A DNA stretch of 64,000 nt from Lyophyllum atratum (taxonomy: Eukaryota > Basidiomycota > Agaricomycetes > Agaricales > Lyophyllaceae), in assembly GCA_014905825.1 (NCBI GenBank), contig JACGCN010000042.1, forward strand, positions 248,001-312,000. The letters are read 5' to 3'. Positions 31,040 to 42,527 of this stretch are shown in pieces. Both the position numbers and the translations under genes were made by a program. Every line of letters begins with the position of its first letter. Within the stretch, counting starts at the first letter, position 1. The notes under the pieces were generated by a model, which saw only the letters and a list, made by a program, of their open reading frames with translations, was not told the DNA's origin and did no database searches.

Positions 31040-33745
31040 ATGCATCGTCGCTTCTCTTCGCTTGTCAAAAACTCGTCTCCTCTCTCGTCAAGTCCTGAAG
31101 AGCCAGATAATGGTCTTGACAATGAGTCCAAAGCTTCAACCATCGTCCGTGATGAGCCCTTGCCAGTGCCTTCGCTCAAGGTGAAGCGTGTAGACCACTA
31201 CTACAGCCGTTGGTCAAGGAGCTACAAGTATCGTGTACGTTTGTTCATATTCTCAGTCGCGCGATATGCTGAACAGTTGTGGCTTGAAGAATATGAATGC
31301 GAGGATCGCCGTCGAAAGCCTTCCGATCCTCCAGAGTGGGAGCAACGATATGTGGAAAGACTACAACTTTGTGTAAGATTAGGGTGATCGTCTGCTTGGT
31401 CATACCTTGACATCCTTTACTTCACACTTAGAATCGTTCGGAAATACAATCGTAACGAGAACATCGAACCCACCGTCAAGATCGTCGTTAAGAGCGAATA
31501 CCTCCTTAAAGCATGTAAGGACGTTATCCAGACTTGGCCGGGTATCTCTTGGAACTCTGACCCTCTCGAGGTCCGTCGTCCTACCTGCTATATTTCACCT
31601 TACTTACCAATATTCATAGCTTGATCCAGACATGTTCATCACCTTCCTGCCTCTTTTCAAGACATACCGCGGTGAGCTGGCCTCCAAGAAGGAAAAATCG
31701 GAAGCAGAACCACACGTCATTGCCTCCGTTGACCTCTTGGCGACATCCCTCGCATCTGACTACCGCGCGACGCTCGCCAAGATCGAGCGGCTCACGTCGC
31801 ATGGGGAGATGACCTTCGACCTCCTCTTCGCGATTCTCGTCCCGCGCACGCTCTTCGTCACTACCTGCGCCATCACCGGGCGCCCCCGTCTTTTCAAGTT
31901 CGTCTCTTCATTGCGTACGTCTGTGGAGGGGAAATCGTGCTACCAGCTTACCTGCGAGAGCGTTGACCTTGTCGACATGATGTCGAATGGCAGCGTTGGT
32001 GTTGGGAGGGTACAGACGATTATATTGGTCAAAGCCTTCAAAGGGACCACAAAGATCCCGAATCTGGATGCGTATCCCCTTGCGTATCACCCGAACGAGG
32101 CTCAATTGTTTGAGACACTGTCGAGGCGTGGTAAGAAGTGGGTAGGCTTGGTTGGGGTCCATCACAAGCAGTACAATGGCATTGCGGCGTCCAAAGTCCT
32201 CAACAGGATGAGCAAGCATAACGTATGTAAAGCCCCCCTTTCCAGCCTAACTTTGAATCAGCTAACCTTGTGGCTTCAAATAGGTCGACGGAAGGATCGT
32301 CCTCGACAGAGGTGAGTGTCATTCGGTGCAATCATATGTCCCTCTCCTAATCCTCCATTTCAGCTACGTTCCGCCGCCTCAACCCCAACTACGTGCTTCC
32401 CACCCCCGTCTCAACGAAGGCGCAGCTCGAAGAAGCACAAGCTCAGCAGAATAGGCAACATTACGATCCCTATGAGGGCATACACCCTCGTCTTGGCGCA
32501 GTGCCCACACCCGCCCCGGGCACATATGCAAATGGTAAGATCACTATGACACGCCTTGTAGGTCTGCCATCCTTATATATATAAAATAGGCACACTGGTG
32601 CAGACGCACCACAAAGATGAAGACGCCCAGACAGTTGATCTCACAGACGAGGATCTCATCCTCACATCCACCGTCGTATTCGGATTCAGTCTCTCTGATA
32701 AACTCTGGCGTACGCTCCGCTCTCCTTGATTGCCATTACCTTCCGTTCACAGTGAGACACGTATACAGTGGAGTTTGATGTTGAGAAAGTGAACGACGTC
32801 GACTGGAATGAGGACGCATTCGCGAACCTCGTCCTTCCAGCAGATAGGAAACACCTCCTGCAGTCCCTCGTCGAGGCGCACCATCAAGAAGCGGGCTTCG
32901 ACGATTTTATCAAAGGGAAAGGCCATGGACTCGTTATCAATCTCTTCGGTCCCCCTGGAGTAGGTGAGTAACACAAATTCCCCTTTTTATACTGGAAGTG
33001 CTTCCAATTCGTGCTGAATAATGAATTTGACTTCAAAAAGGCAAAACCCTCTCTGCAGAGGCAACGAGCGAGCACGTCCGCAGGCCGCTGTACCTCGTTG
33101 GGGGTGGTGATCTCGGGACGAGCGCAGCGGAACTAGATGCGGCGTTGGAGAGAATTTTTGACGTCGCAACGGCTTGGAAGGCTATCGTCTTGATCGACGA
33201 GGTAGGCTTATCTTTTGTTTCTCTCGATTGTCCAGGAGACCGCAGCTGACGTGATTATAGGCCGATGTTTTCCTCGAACAACGATCCTTGCATGATCTGG
33301 AGCGGAATGCCATGGTCGCCATCTTGTACGCCTTTCACCTCCACTCCCTTGTTTACATCAAGAACTCATTTAACCTTACAGTCTTCGCCATGTCGAATAC
33401 TACCGCGGCATCCTCTTCCTGACCACCAACCGCGTCCAAGCTTTCGACGAAGCCTTCCTCTCCCGCATCCACGTGGCCCTCCACTTCCACGAGCTCTCCC
33501 AGTCATCTAAGGAACAAGTCTGGGCTGCCTTCATCGCCAAGCTCAACGCCACATCCGACATCACGCCCGAACAGATTGTCGAACTTGCGAAAAAGGGTGC
33601 AAATGGAAGGCAGATCAAGAATGCTGCGAGGACGGCGCATTCTTTGGCTGTAAGTAGGGGGGAGCGGGTGGCGTTTAAGCATTTCGCGGAGACGCTGGAT
33701 GCTCTGGCAGAATTCCAGAAGGAGTTTGAGGCGCTTAAGAAATGA
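31040..33745 (+). CDS. fungal AAA+ ATPase with long N-terminal domain
   Basis: About eleven exons, near 720 residues. Clear exons: 31432-31570, 31620-32222, 32284-32311, 32364-32534, 32590-32709, 32769-32963, 33041-33201, 33261-33325 and 33383-33745. The first part (31040 to about 31385) is less sure: a 42-bp in-frame piece at 31235-31276 may be intron or coding, and the junction to 31432 needs an odd donor. N-terminal domain motifs: VKRVDHYYSRWSRSYKYR, EYLLKACKDVI, SLASDYRATLAKIERLTSHG, EMTFDLLFAILVPRTL, ESVDLVDMM, KKWVGLVGVHH. The ATPase module has Walker A GPPGVGKT (split by an intron), Walker B AIVLIDEAD, sensor ILFLTTNRVQAFDEAFLSRI and a small lid domain. This is the fungal-specific family with a DUF7025-like N-terminus, usually multi-copy; its substrate is unknown. 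A stray copy of its last exon lies at about 34881-35045. Confidence 0.88.
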
Positions 33746-34074
33746 AAGACGCGTGGAAGTGAGATGCGTGAATGGATGGCACGTTTTGTGTACAAGTCAC
33801 ATATGGACCGCTATCTCACCATCATACACGCATTTCTAACATGATGCAGACGAGAGACGAAGATGACTGAGTGAGCATGGCCGCAGCTATTCGTACATTG
33901 TATCAATTCGTCACGCCGCTGATCATGCCAAATCAGAAGTCCATAACCTCTAGTGAAGCCTCTCAGAGAACATGAACTGAGCTAGCGCAGGTCGACGCAG
34001 TCAGAAAGCCAAGCCGTGTCCCTAATAGTAAAACGTCCGGCTTTCCAAAAAACGTGCCAACAACTACGAACACC
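33746..34074. other. intergenic, 3' flank of AAA+ gene
   Basis: The first roughly 60 bp are repeated at about 34965-35045. No gene. Confidence 0.5.
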
Positions 34075-34320
34075 GAGGCACACCAACGGTTTAGTTTGTT
34101 CGAGTAGAAAAGTCGCTGAACTTAGACGAGCCAACAATTTGTCGTAACACAACTTTGATTCCACCGGTTACAAGTCACAGACATACACCGACTACTAAAA
34201 ACCATGCATCTAGAGTCTGCTTCACTACCAGCGGATATCTACCAAAGAAAACCGTCAACCTCCAGACGAAAATGATCGAGGACAGATAAACTACTCACGA
34301 CGTTGATCAGGTGTCGTCCT

Positions 34321-34626
34321 CTACTTGCAGATTCCTTTGATGCAAATCATTCCCAAGCCTGCGCAGGACACATTTAACATCGAGAGATCATAAGACAAAT
34401 TCAAAAATAACTCACAATCCTTGGAAGTCACGCAAGTACGCCTAGCGCTGAGGGTCTCAGGCTCGAAGTCCCTGCGATAGACGTCCCACTCAGCCGTATG
34501 GCGCGCAACGAGGTTGTTGCGGGTGAGCTGTGCCAAGTCACGGGCTGCGACAGTGGGCTCAGCGACGGCAGTCCAACTGGCGAGGACGACGGGGAGGGTG
34601 AAAAGGATGGCAGAAGAGAATTTCAT
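34321..34626 (-). CDS. small secreted four-cysteine peptide precursor, copy 2
   Basis: Exons 34626-34416 and 34358-34321 code for 82 residues, apparently identical to the product of 17258-17562: signal peptide, pro-region with LSARR, and the C-x5-C-x4-C-x4-C tail. The intron has the same borders (GTGAGT...GCGCAG) but differs by several substitutions and small indels, so the protein is more conserved than the non-coding parts. Both promoter and TATA box (34696-34703) are duplicated, so this copy is probably expressed. It sits between the AAA+ gene and a duplicated AAA+ fragment. Confidence 0.85.
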   Translation of the reverse strand: MKFSSAILFTLPVVLASWTAVAEPTVAARDLAQLTRNNLVARHTAEWDVYRRDFEPETLSARRTCVTSKDCELFLNLSYDLSMLNVSCAGLGMICIKGICK

Positions 34627-34695
34627 GGTGATAGTTGGGTTGTTGTTGTTGTTAAGAGGCCGGCTCTGGGGAAATCCAAGAGCTGCACTGGAGGG

Positions 34696-34703
34696 TTTTT
34701 ATA
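34696..34703 (-). promoter_or_regulatory. TATA box of secreted peptide gene copy 2
   Basis: TATAAAAA on the minus strand, 70 bp before the ATG at 34626, aligned with the TATA of copy 1. Confidence 0.7.
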
Positions 34704-34880
34704 CCTTTTCTCGCTCAGGGACGCGCTCGCGACACACGCGTACTTGCGGATGCGGAGCCGGACGCCAAACTGCGAGCATGTGGTCAAGGTGTCATCTGGT
34801 CACATTAGCGGATTCGCGTTTGATGATCAGGAGCAATCATGATCTAATTTCGCATCTGATGGGAGAAGTTGCTGAAGCCT

Positions 34881-35045
34881 GAGGGTGGCGTTTCAGCATC
34901 TCGCCGAGACGCTGGATGCTTTGGCAGAGTTCCATCACAAGGAGTTTGATGCGCTGAAGAAGTGAGGGAACAAAGATGAAGTGGAGAAAGGACGAATGGA
35001 TTGGACATTTTGTATGTGTGTACCACCATGTTGCAGTCACTTTTC
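34881..35045 (+). pseudogene. fragment of the AAA+ ATPase last exon
   Basis: Starts abruptly at GGGTGGCGTTT, the same point as 33667 in the AAA+ gene, and continues through the end of the reading frame (HLAETLDALAEF.HKEFDALKK then stop) and about 90 bp of 3' flank. Three extra bases add one residue but keep the frame. No upstream exons are present, so it is a promoterless fragment. Confidence 0.85.
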
Positions 35046-35786
35046 GACACCGCGGAGATGGGAGAGAGAAAGACGCCAGGATCAGTGAACTAGTCACTTA
35101 GCCTGCTCGCCAACAGTGGCGGCGCAAGGTGAAATCGTGTATCCTGCGTATTTTCAAGACGCTCCAAGATCACACGGGGTAGCCTTGGGGTAGCCCTTAC
35201 TTTCCCCCAGCAACTGGTTCTACGCGCCGGTGTTAGCTAGCTTTCGGCCCCTGCAGTGAAATGACACGGGAAATACCTGAGACGGATTCTATGCACTCTA
35301 GCTACACACAGGAGCATTTGTGCTGTGTCAAATAAAGTTATCAGCAAATAGAGCGAGTATATATATCGATTGCTCCAGAGCCCGCTCCTGTGTCTGTTAC
35401 ACATCTTTGAAGATAGAAAGTGGTGGTATACTCGTCCAAGATATGGCTGCTGCGGGGATATTCGTGGAGAAGAACATAAGCCCGCGGGATCCGTGCGACT
35501 GCTTGGTCCCGCTCCGCAGGCTCTGTGGGAGGACCAGAAGAAGCTTCCATGCCCTCAAGTTGAAGGATGACGAGAATCTACAACTGCTAAATGACCCAGG
35601 CGCCATGTTCACCCTTACCTATCGCCCGGGAAGCTAATAAAGCTTGGAAACGCGGTTCAGCGTAATCTACGCAGCCCTACATTACTACCATTGAAACTTG
35701 TACAATTTACATGATATTTTATTTATGCTCTCAGCTCTGACATCCAGCTGCTTCGCTTTTCAACTCCCGAAGATCCCCTTTCAGTA
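35046..35786. other. intergenic
   Basis: Overlapping frames at 35320-35637 on both strands without motifs. 3' flank of the acetyl-CoA hydrolase gene on the right. Confidence 0.4.
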
Positions 35787-38326
35787 CTACAAGTCCCAGC
35801 CCCTGATCTGCATCGTATCGTTCTCCATGAAGTTCGTGTGGAACTAAACAGGATATGTCAGTACATTCACGAAAGGCAGCAGTAGGGAAGTGTACCTTGA
35901 ACGCATTCCGTAGCATGTGGGGCTCGTGCCCAGCACCACGCTTGAGGCATTCATGGAGCGATCGGTCGTAGTACTACAAGCACCCCGCAACCATTAACAT
36001 GTCGAAGTCGAAAGGGAAAAGGGAGGCAGACGCACCTCGCGTAGCAGGTCCTTGTAAATAGGGTGTGCGCATTTCTCTATGATGAGAGGTGCACGTTCCC
36101 GGGGAGAGAGCCCACGTAGATCCGCGAGGCCCTGCTCTGTCACGATGACGTCCAAGTCATGCTCTGTGGGGTCGAGAACGCATCTATAAGCCATAGGTCC
36201 GTGGAGTAAACGATTGGAGGAGCGACGTACCTGTCTGATCAATATGCGTGGCGAAAGGAACGATGCAAGAAATGCCGTTGGGATCAGTTTTGGAGGGTCG
36301 GCTATTAGCGTAGTCCAGTTGTTAGGTTCGAAGATACGGAAGGAGAAGGAGAAACTGACGTGGAGGGGGTGTGCATGATGGACAACTTCGCGTTGCGCAA
36401 GAAATCAGCAGAGCCTCCGATACCGTTCAGCATCCTGGATCCCAGTGCGTTCGTAGAATTAGCGTGAGCGTACTGCATGCTACCCGTTAGCTCGAGCAGG
36501 GCGATAGGAATAATGTACGCACAATGTCGACTTCGAGAGGTGTGTTCATGGCGATGATACCGAGGCGGCGGATGATTTCAGGCGAGTTGGCGACCTGCTG
36601 TGAGCGCAGGAGGAGGCGGTCCTTGTAGTTGGCCCAATCTGCACAATACGACAGGTCAACTTCAAGATTTAGAGACAATGACAAGAGACTTACTTTTGTA
36701 GAAGTGTTCGAAGCTGTGAACGATACATAGAATAAGCACGGGGAGGACCGAAATTGGGTGGAGGAGGATAGGGGCTTACCCTTCTGGTGAGAACTTGATG
36801 CTAGTCGCAGTGGCGAACTCCAGCTTGCCAGAATCAAAGAAGCGAATGAATGTATCTAGAAAACCCGTTGGATATAATGGCGGAAGCAATTCCAGAAACA
36901 TACATACCTTGGAGGACTTCGGTCCAAACCCGGACTTGATCGAACGGCCCCTCGGCAAGTCCGCCAATAATAGAATTCGCAACATTGCCGATACCGGATT
37001 GGAGTGGGAGAAGGCTCTTGGGTAGCCGTCCGGCGGTGACTTCATCGGACAGGAATTCTATGAGATGCTTCGCGATGGCACGGCTCTCCTCGTTCTAACA
37101 AGGATGTGAGCGTCCTGGAGACCGGAAATGGCCACGAATGACGTCATACCTCAGGAGCATTAGGACCTGTGTTGTCGGGTTTGCGGGACTCGACGATAGC
37201 CACGATGCGGTCGGTGTCGATGGAGATGGCAGGCTCTCCGATGCGATCTTTGACATGTTTAATGAGCTAATATGGGTTCCCCTGTCAGCCATGGCAAATC
37301 CTGCGTCGTACTGAAAGCGACATACGTATGGCTGTCTGTATGGTGGGATGAAAGACTGGTTGATGTCGTGGAGGCCTTCGAGGTTGGGGATGAGGGTGTT
37401 GACTTCCACGATGATTTTCTCTGCCGACTGCAGGATCTCGGGCGTCGCACCCACGGAGGCACCTGTTCGAATCATCGAGGTTGGAACTTGAGTTTACTCT
37501 GCGATTGCCAATGTGTTGCTTACCTGGGACGATCTTTCCGTCTTCTGTGATCGCTGTGGCTTCTACGATCGCCCAGTCCAACGGTTTCTTGGGATCACCA
37601 TGCTTCTTCCTTAAATTATAGTATCCGTAGACGAGATCCTGGGGGAACACTGAGGTGAAAGGCGTTAGTGGCAAAACATTGCGGGAAAGATTCGGTACGC
37701 ACTGGAAAGATGCTTGTCTGCAAAATCAATGCGACCAGCGTTGATGCCCTTCGCAATTTCTCTGCCAACCTGATGAGGATATCTCTTAGCTATCCTGGAT
37801 ATAGCCACGTCATGATAGTTCTTTAGAGAGGGCAAGGGAATATCTCGTACATATCCAGCCGAGCCCAACGATCCTCGACTTCTGGTCCCACAGAGGCTCC
37901 AACGAAGAGATTAAACTTCTTTTTTGTCTGTGGGGCCGCTTGGAGGTTGTTGGATTCTACATAATCTGCGATAGCCTAAGGAACATCAATGAAATGCTTT
38001 AGGCAAATGAGGCGTGTGCACGCACCGTAGGCACTGATTTGGGATATCCGACTCCAGTGAAACCCGACCAGCCAATCTACAATACGAAGCAGGTCCACGA
38101 CTGTTTTTTCGCGTGCCAAGAATATGAACGCACATAATCATCGTTCTATAGTGATTTTTCCTCAAACGTCTGACAATGGACGGCACCAGGAGTCACCCAC
38201 CTTGAACAGAGGTGCCAGGTCTGCTGGATCTGCCACCTTCTTCAACAATGCTGGTCGTCGCACGCGTTCCCGGAGGGCAGCAGAGACAGAGGGGCCATTT
38301 GAGCGCAGGAACTGGGTTGTGCGCAT
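35787..38326 (-). CDS. ACH1: acetyl-CoA hydrolase / CoA-transferase
   Basis: Seventeen exons, 543 residues: 38326-38201, 38145-38134, 38076-38026, 37975-37851, 37794-37703, 37649-37524, 37462-37326, 37266-37150, 37094-36908, 36855-36780, 36713-36694, 36638-36523, 36472-36360, 36301-36231, 36163-36036, 35973-35896, 35843-35787. Starts [20 protein letters not shown], a plausible mitochondrial presequence. Family blocks: [109 protein letters not shown] and [18 protein letters not shown]. Length matches yeast Ach1 (about 526). The enzyme moves CoA between acetyl/succinyl-CoA and acetate/propionate in mitochondria, countering toxic acyl-CoA and supplying acetyl-CoA on C2/C3 substrates. Exons of 12 and 20 nt are inferred from phase plus conservation. 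Confidence 0.95.
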
Positions 38327-39290
38327 CGCACAGTCAGGTTTCGGGGAGAATCGTAAGGCAGCTTGAAGCTCATCGACGTCAGTGTATTTGACTCCAACAT
38401 TGCCGGCCGTTTGTATGTCCTCGTTCAATGATAGACCGGCGCGGCAACTTGCGGCATCGTATGTAATCAATTCAAGCGCCGTTTAGACGCCGATAACTTG
38501 ACGAGGCACAAGTGACGGACTATACTTTTACCGAAGGAGTGATGCGCCACTTGTTCTTCTGTACCACCGTCTTCAATGGCTATACTACCCAGTTTCGAAG
38601 GTTTCTAAAATGTGAGCTTTGATAAGCGTGTTTATCTGGAGAGGTTTGAACTCACCCTACTCTCCTCCTCCTCAGTCGAGAGCTCCAAGCATCGTCGCAT
38701 TCATGAGTCACTCACAACGATCTTCTACCTCAAGGCCACCTAGATCAGGGATTGTAGAACGCTGCCTCATGAGTCTCGTGATCTTAGCAGCCTTATAAGA
38801 GGACATATCAAGTTTTCCTCGTCTGAACCGTTTAGGTGTCACTGGTAAACTGATGCACACTGGAAACTCGAAGGGATTACAGCTCCAACTGATTATACGG
38901 TCATTTCCAATCAGCTTTCGGCTAATTCCTAGTCATCCGTTATGTTGAACGTCTTTTTCAGCCCACGCTTCACGTCCATTTTTGTCACGAATACCAATAA
39001 TACCTCGCGCACAACGTGACCTTTGATAACCTTCACAGGTGCACGATCGCCTTCTACTAGCCCGCGCTTCCAGAGCGCCGGGACAACAACGTCATACGCC
39101 TTCTGACGAAAAGTCACTAATCGTTGGATTGCCGATCCATGTGTATCTTAGATCTCCTTGAAAAGGTGACGGGCTCAGAATTGCAACGATCGGACCCTCA
39201 ATCCCTTGGGTGATTTCCCTTCCGACAACCGAAGTGAGGTATGTAAATCCCACCAGAGGCATTGAAGTCGACGTCCCGCACTTTCTCACA
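38327..39290. other. intergenic with a possible coding relic
   Basis: On the minus strand, 39260-38932 contains protein-like sequence in two frames: VVGREITQGIEGPIVAILSP and YTWIGNPTISD, then VVPALWKRGLVEGDRAPVKV and KMDVKRGLKKTFNITDD. The second block faintly recalls the C-terminal part of medium-chain oxidoreductases (inference, weak). No start or full domain. Confidence 0.3.
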
Positions 39291-40412
39291 ATGTCGACCA
39301 TGTTGCTAACAACAGACATTTTCAACAAGATATTCCTGCTGGTCCAAGCTTTGCATCATAACGCTGGTGGACTCACTCCAAACTTCGCGCTATCTCATGT
39401 CAATGGACAATGGCGAACACTCGCCCTCGACGCGCCTCTTTTGTGGGCGGATATCCAAATTACCCCCTATTCAAATGTCGCCGCTTTGCGAGAAAGCATC
39501 CTACGATCCCGGGACCGCGATCTTGACATTAGCATTCTTTGCCTCCCTAAAAACCCGCGAACCGGTACCCACCGCTTCCGAAACTTCACGAATATACGGG
39601 ATGCACTTTTGCTTCTTACGCCGCTTGCGTCCCTTTGGCAGAGGCTTAGTATCAGTGGCGACAGCAAACTCATGAAAGATACCATGCCGCTTATCTTAGC
39701 CTTGCGTCTTCATAGGCTACGATGCCTGGAGCTCATCAATACGGGCACGAGCCACACACTCCACTTCGGGCCGTTCACTTTCAATCCTAGTATCTTTACT
39801 ACCCTACGCTTGCACGGTGTTACCATCCACGTCTCTGATCGTGCTCATTTCGGTGGCCTTGTGAGCCTTGATATTGGTAGAATCTCCTGCTGCATGATTG
39901 ACCAGGCCAGCATGGATTCCCTCGGCCATGTGAATGCGCCCGTTCATCCCCCGACGATGCTCCTTCTCCGCCACCTTAGCATCCAAGTCGCGATCCCATC
40001 ATATCCCCTTCATTCATCATTCCACCCGGCATCCCTCACCTCCCTGAAGTTCGGCGGGTTTCGTGCTTCGTCTCTAGCATCAATACCTTCGCTCGTTCAC
40101 GTCTTCAACACAATTTCGAGTCCAAACCTGAGACATCTCGAGCTCGACGCCATCGTAGGCTCCGCGTGGGATGCTTTCATCCAGTCGCTCCAAGCTACTG
40201 TGATCCCGAAATATCCTGGCTTAGATACCCTCACACTGCGATCGCTGGAGCTTCGGAATGTGGATGCAAACTTTGCATCCGCCTTCCCGTCCATCACACG
40301 GCTGATTCTCGTCACAGTCGATCCACAGCCTCTTCACGCTATGTTGCGAAATGACCGTTCTATATGGCCGACTCTCACGGTTTCAATTGAGCCCTCCGGA
40401 ACCTCGATCTAA
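39291..40412 (+). CDS. F-box-like LRR protein, short N-terminus
   Basis: Single exon, 373 residues from MSTMLLTTDIFNKIFLLVQA. The opening resembles the middle of an F-box (D.FNKIFLLV, then LSHVNGQWRTLALDAPLLWA), but the usual LPxEIL start is missing, so the gene may be truncated at the 5' end or have an unrecognised first exon. Downstream the sequence follows the same plan as the other F-box proteins here: PFTFNPSIFTTLRLHGVTIH, LPHR-type repeats such as HPPTMLLLRHLSIQVAI, SLTSLKFGGFRAS and LDTLTLRSLELRN. Closest in style to the gene at 18632 (shared SITRL/QVIRL..VNPQ-like ending). Likely SCF adaptor or a decaying member. Confidence 0.65.
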   Translation: MSTMLLTTDIFNKIFLLVQALHHNAGGLTPNFALSHVNGQWRTLALDAPLLWADIQITPYSNVAALRESILRSRDRDLDISILCLPKNPRTGTHRFRNFTNIRDALLLLTPLASLWQRLSISGDSKLMKDTMPLILALRLHRLRCLELINTGTSHTLHFGPFTFNPSIFTTLRLHGVTIHVSDRAHFGGLVSLDIGRISCCMIDQASMDSLGHVNAPVHPPTMLLLRHLSIQVAIPSYPLHSSFHPASLTSLKFGGFRASSLASIPSLVHVFNTISSPNLRHLELDAIVGSAWDAFIQSLQATVIPKYPGLDTLTLRSLELRNVDANFASAFPSITRLILVTVDPQPLHAMLRNDRSIWPTLTVSIEPSGTSI

Positions 40413-42527
40413 ACGAATGTACGTGGTCAGTTCCCTGGCGGAAGGCCTGCTCCGACTGTAGACCCACGGTATACTTATCCATCCTCTGACAGGCTGGTTG
40501 GCTGATGATGAACTGTGACGTTCTCCAATTCCCGCCGACCGGAGATGAACGTCCGTTGGGCGACATATTTGACTGGCCACACTGATCATGTTCTGGACAG
40601 CGCGTGAGGATTTGTTTCATGAAAGGACTTGGCAGCAAGTGACGTCGCCTCTGGCTTTGAACACCTCGAATGTGGACAGCCGGGTGGTAAAGTCCTAACA
40701 GTAATTATTCACCAAAGACGACTATAAAAACATTGTTAATATCTCGTTGACAACTAGGGAAGCGTATGACCATTGACAAACCTGATCGTGGTTATACCGT
40801 CCATCTCATAGCGCATTGGGGATGCCGCATGCCGCGGTACCATGAGAACAAAAATTCGGCCTTGAATCCTGCCTACCCGAAAACGCCCATCTCTCGGTAA
40901 GCCACTCCTGTCGAATCCGTTGTGAGTCACTAATGATGTGGCGATCATATGTTCTTGACTGGCCACATCTGGTAATCTGCCCCACCGCACCTTGTAAACC
41001 CGGTGGCATCCATGACGCAATGTAGTGCGGTTCATCGGCGGACCTCCTCATGCCGTCGGGAATTGTTGAGCATTACAATTGTCAAGGAATGCCAATGGTC
41101 GTCTGACCAGTCCTTTCTCCCGGAGATTACTGGCCCGGAACACTCGATCGCCACTTCTGGTGTCCTGCTGCAGCGTGTAAGGTCGAAGAATCACAACGGA
41201 GGACATATAGGAAGGAAAACACGGATCTTCGACTGATGGCTGCGTGATAGCGCCTGATTTAAAACACTCGGTAAGTTCATATTATAGACCTTGAGGCCTA
41301 TAACGTCAAGATTGTGAACTGGATGTAGTTCGATCTTGAGGATCTAAATCTCTGTACCTTTACAGACCGCTTCTTCTTGATATGTCTGGGTTACGAAGCG
41401 CCCGTTGATTCTTTCTTCGATTTATCTGCGGCCTCGCACCGGACGAGGTACTAAAATTCCCTTTAGTTGGTTGACTAGACATTTCCGGCGCCTTCGAATC
41501 CAGGACAAGAGGAAATTGTGGCCCCAGCCGACTTGTCGTTGGTGCTCATGTCTATTATGTGGAGAGTAGTGCGGCCAACCCTGTCCGCGATCACAGGAAC
41601 AGAAAGCTTGTATGACACTTTTAAACGATCCAGTAGGCGGAGAAGGCCGAGAAAATTCGAAACAATGAGGCGAGTGAATCTGATGGAAAGCGCTGATGAG
41701 GTCACTGGCCATGGAGACACGAGGCAAGCCACCTCGAACCGTTCACAGGCAGAGTCGTGATTTATAGGTACAATGCGCGAGCTCCCTTTCCACAGTAGCT
41801 CGAGCGCTCAGGTCCTTCGAAAGTACCAGTGGTAGCACGTATTGCTCTTGCCATCACCCCTGTGGCCGCTTAAGAGTCAGTCCTGACAAGAACTCCACAA
41901 TCAATAGGTTTTTTCCTTGATACAGCCTCATGTGTACCAGCGCCCGCCTCCCTGGATTTTCAGGAACGAAAACGCTGTCATACAGTCACTCACAACATCT
42001 CTCGGGACCGCGAAGGGAGTGATCAACAGCAATCGATCAGGGATGTAAACTACAGTCTTCAGGTTTTCCCACTTCGTAACGCTTCGACCTACATCTCAAC
42101 CCTTGGTAAATTGATGCGAGGTTTACGTGGCGTGCCATAACCCTGTCCCCTATCAATTCTACGCGCTTTTGCATCCTGCTCGTGGCGATAAGCATCTAAT
42201 GGTATTTTTTCACCGTCAACACCTGCACGAACAGGTTGAAGATATGCCTAATTATGTATTCTCTCACTTATCGAGCGAGTCTGGTGTAGTTCACGCCACC
42301 AGGGAAAGAAGTGCATTGACCAACTTCACTGCACCCCATAATGATGACGCAGGTGAAATTCGCGTATACCTCAGATCATGGAAGAACTCTACGCATCATG
42401 GCAGCCAATTGAGATCGAACCTCAATGATTAAGAAACTCCTTCATCATGACATCTCGGAGCCAACCCTCGATTGCCTTACAACAGTGAATACAAGGCTGT
42501 GTTCTGACGACGTACTCTGGGTGTGGC
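40413..42527. other. gene-poor stretch
   Basis: Two kilobases of short frames (40754-41051, 41422-41760, 42127-42432) without motifs or signal peptides. Nothing supported. Confidence 0.4.

Larger units (their letters stand above)
34075..34815 (-). repeat. inverted segmental duplication, arm 2
   Basis: Reverse complement of 17054-17800: same promoter segment, gene and 3' flank. It ends about 65 bp before the AAA+ fragment. Confidence 0.9.

Noticed and set aside
30988..31098. uORF controlling the AAA+ gene
   Set aside because: The ATG is only about 20 bp from the TATA box, so it may not be in the mRNA.
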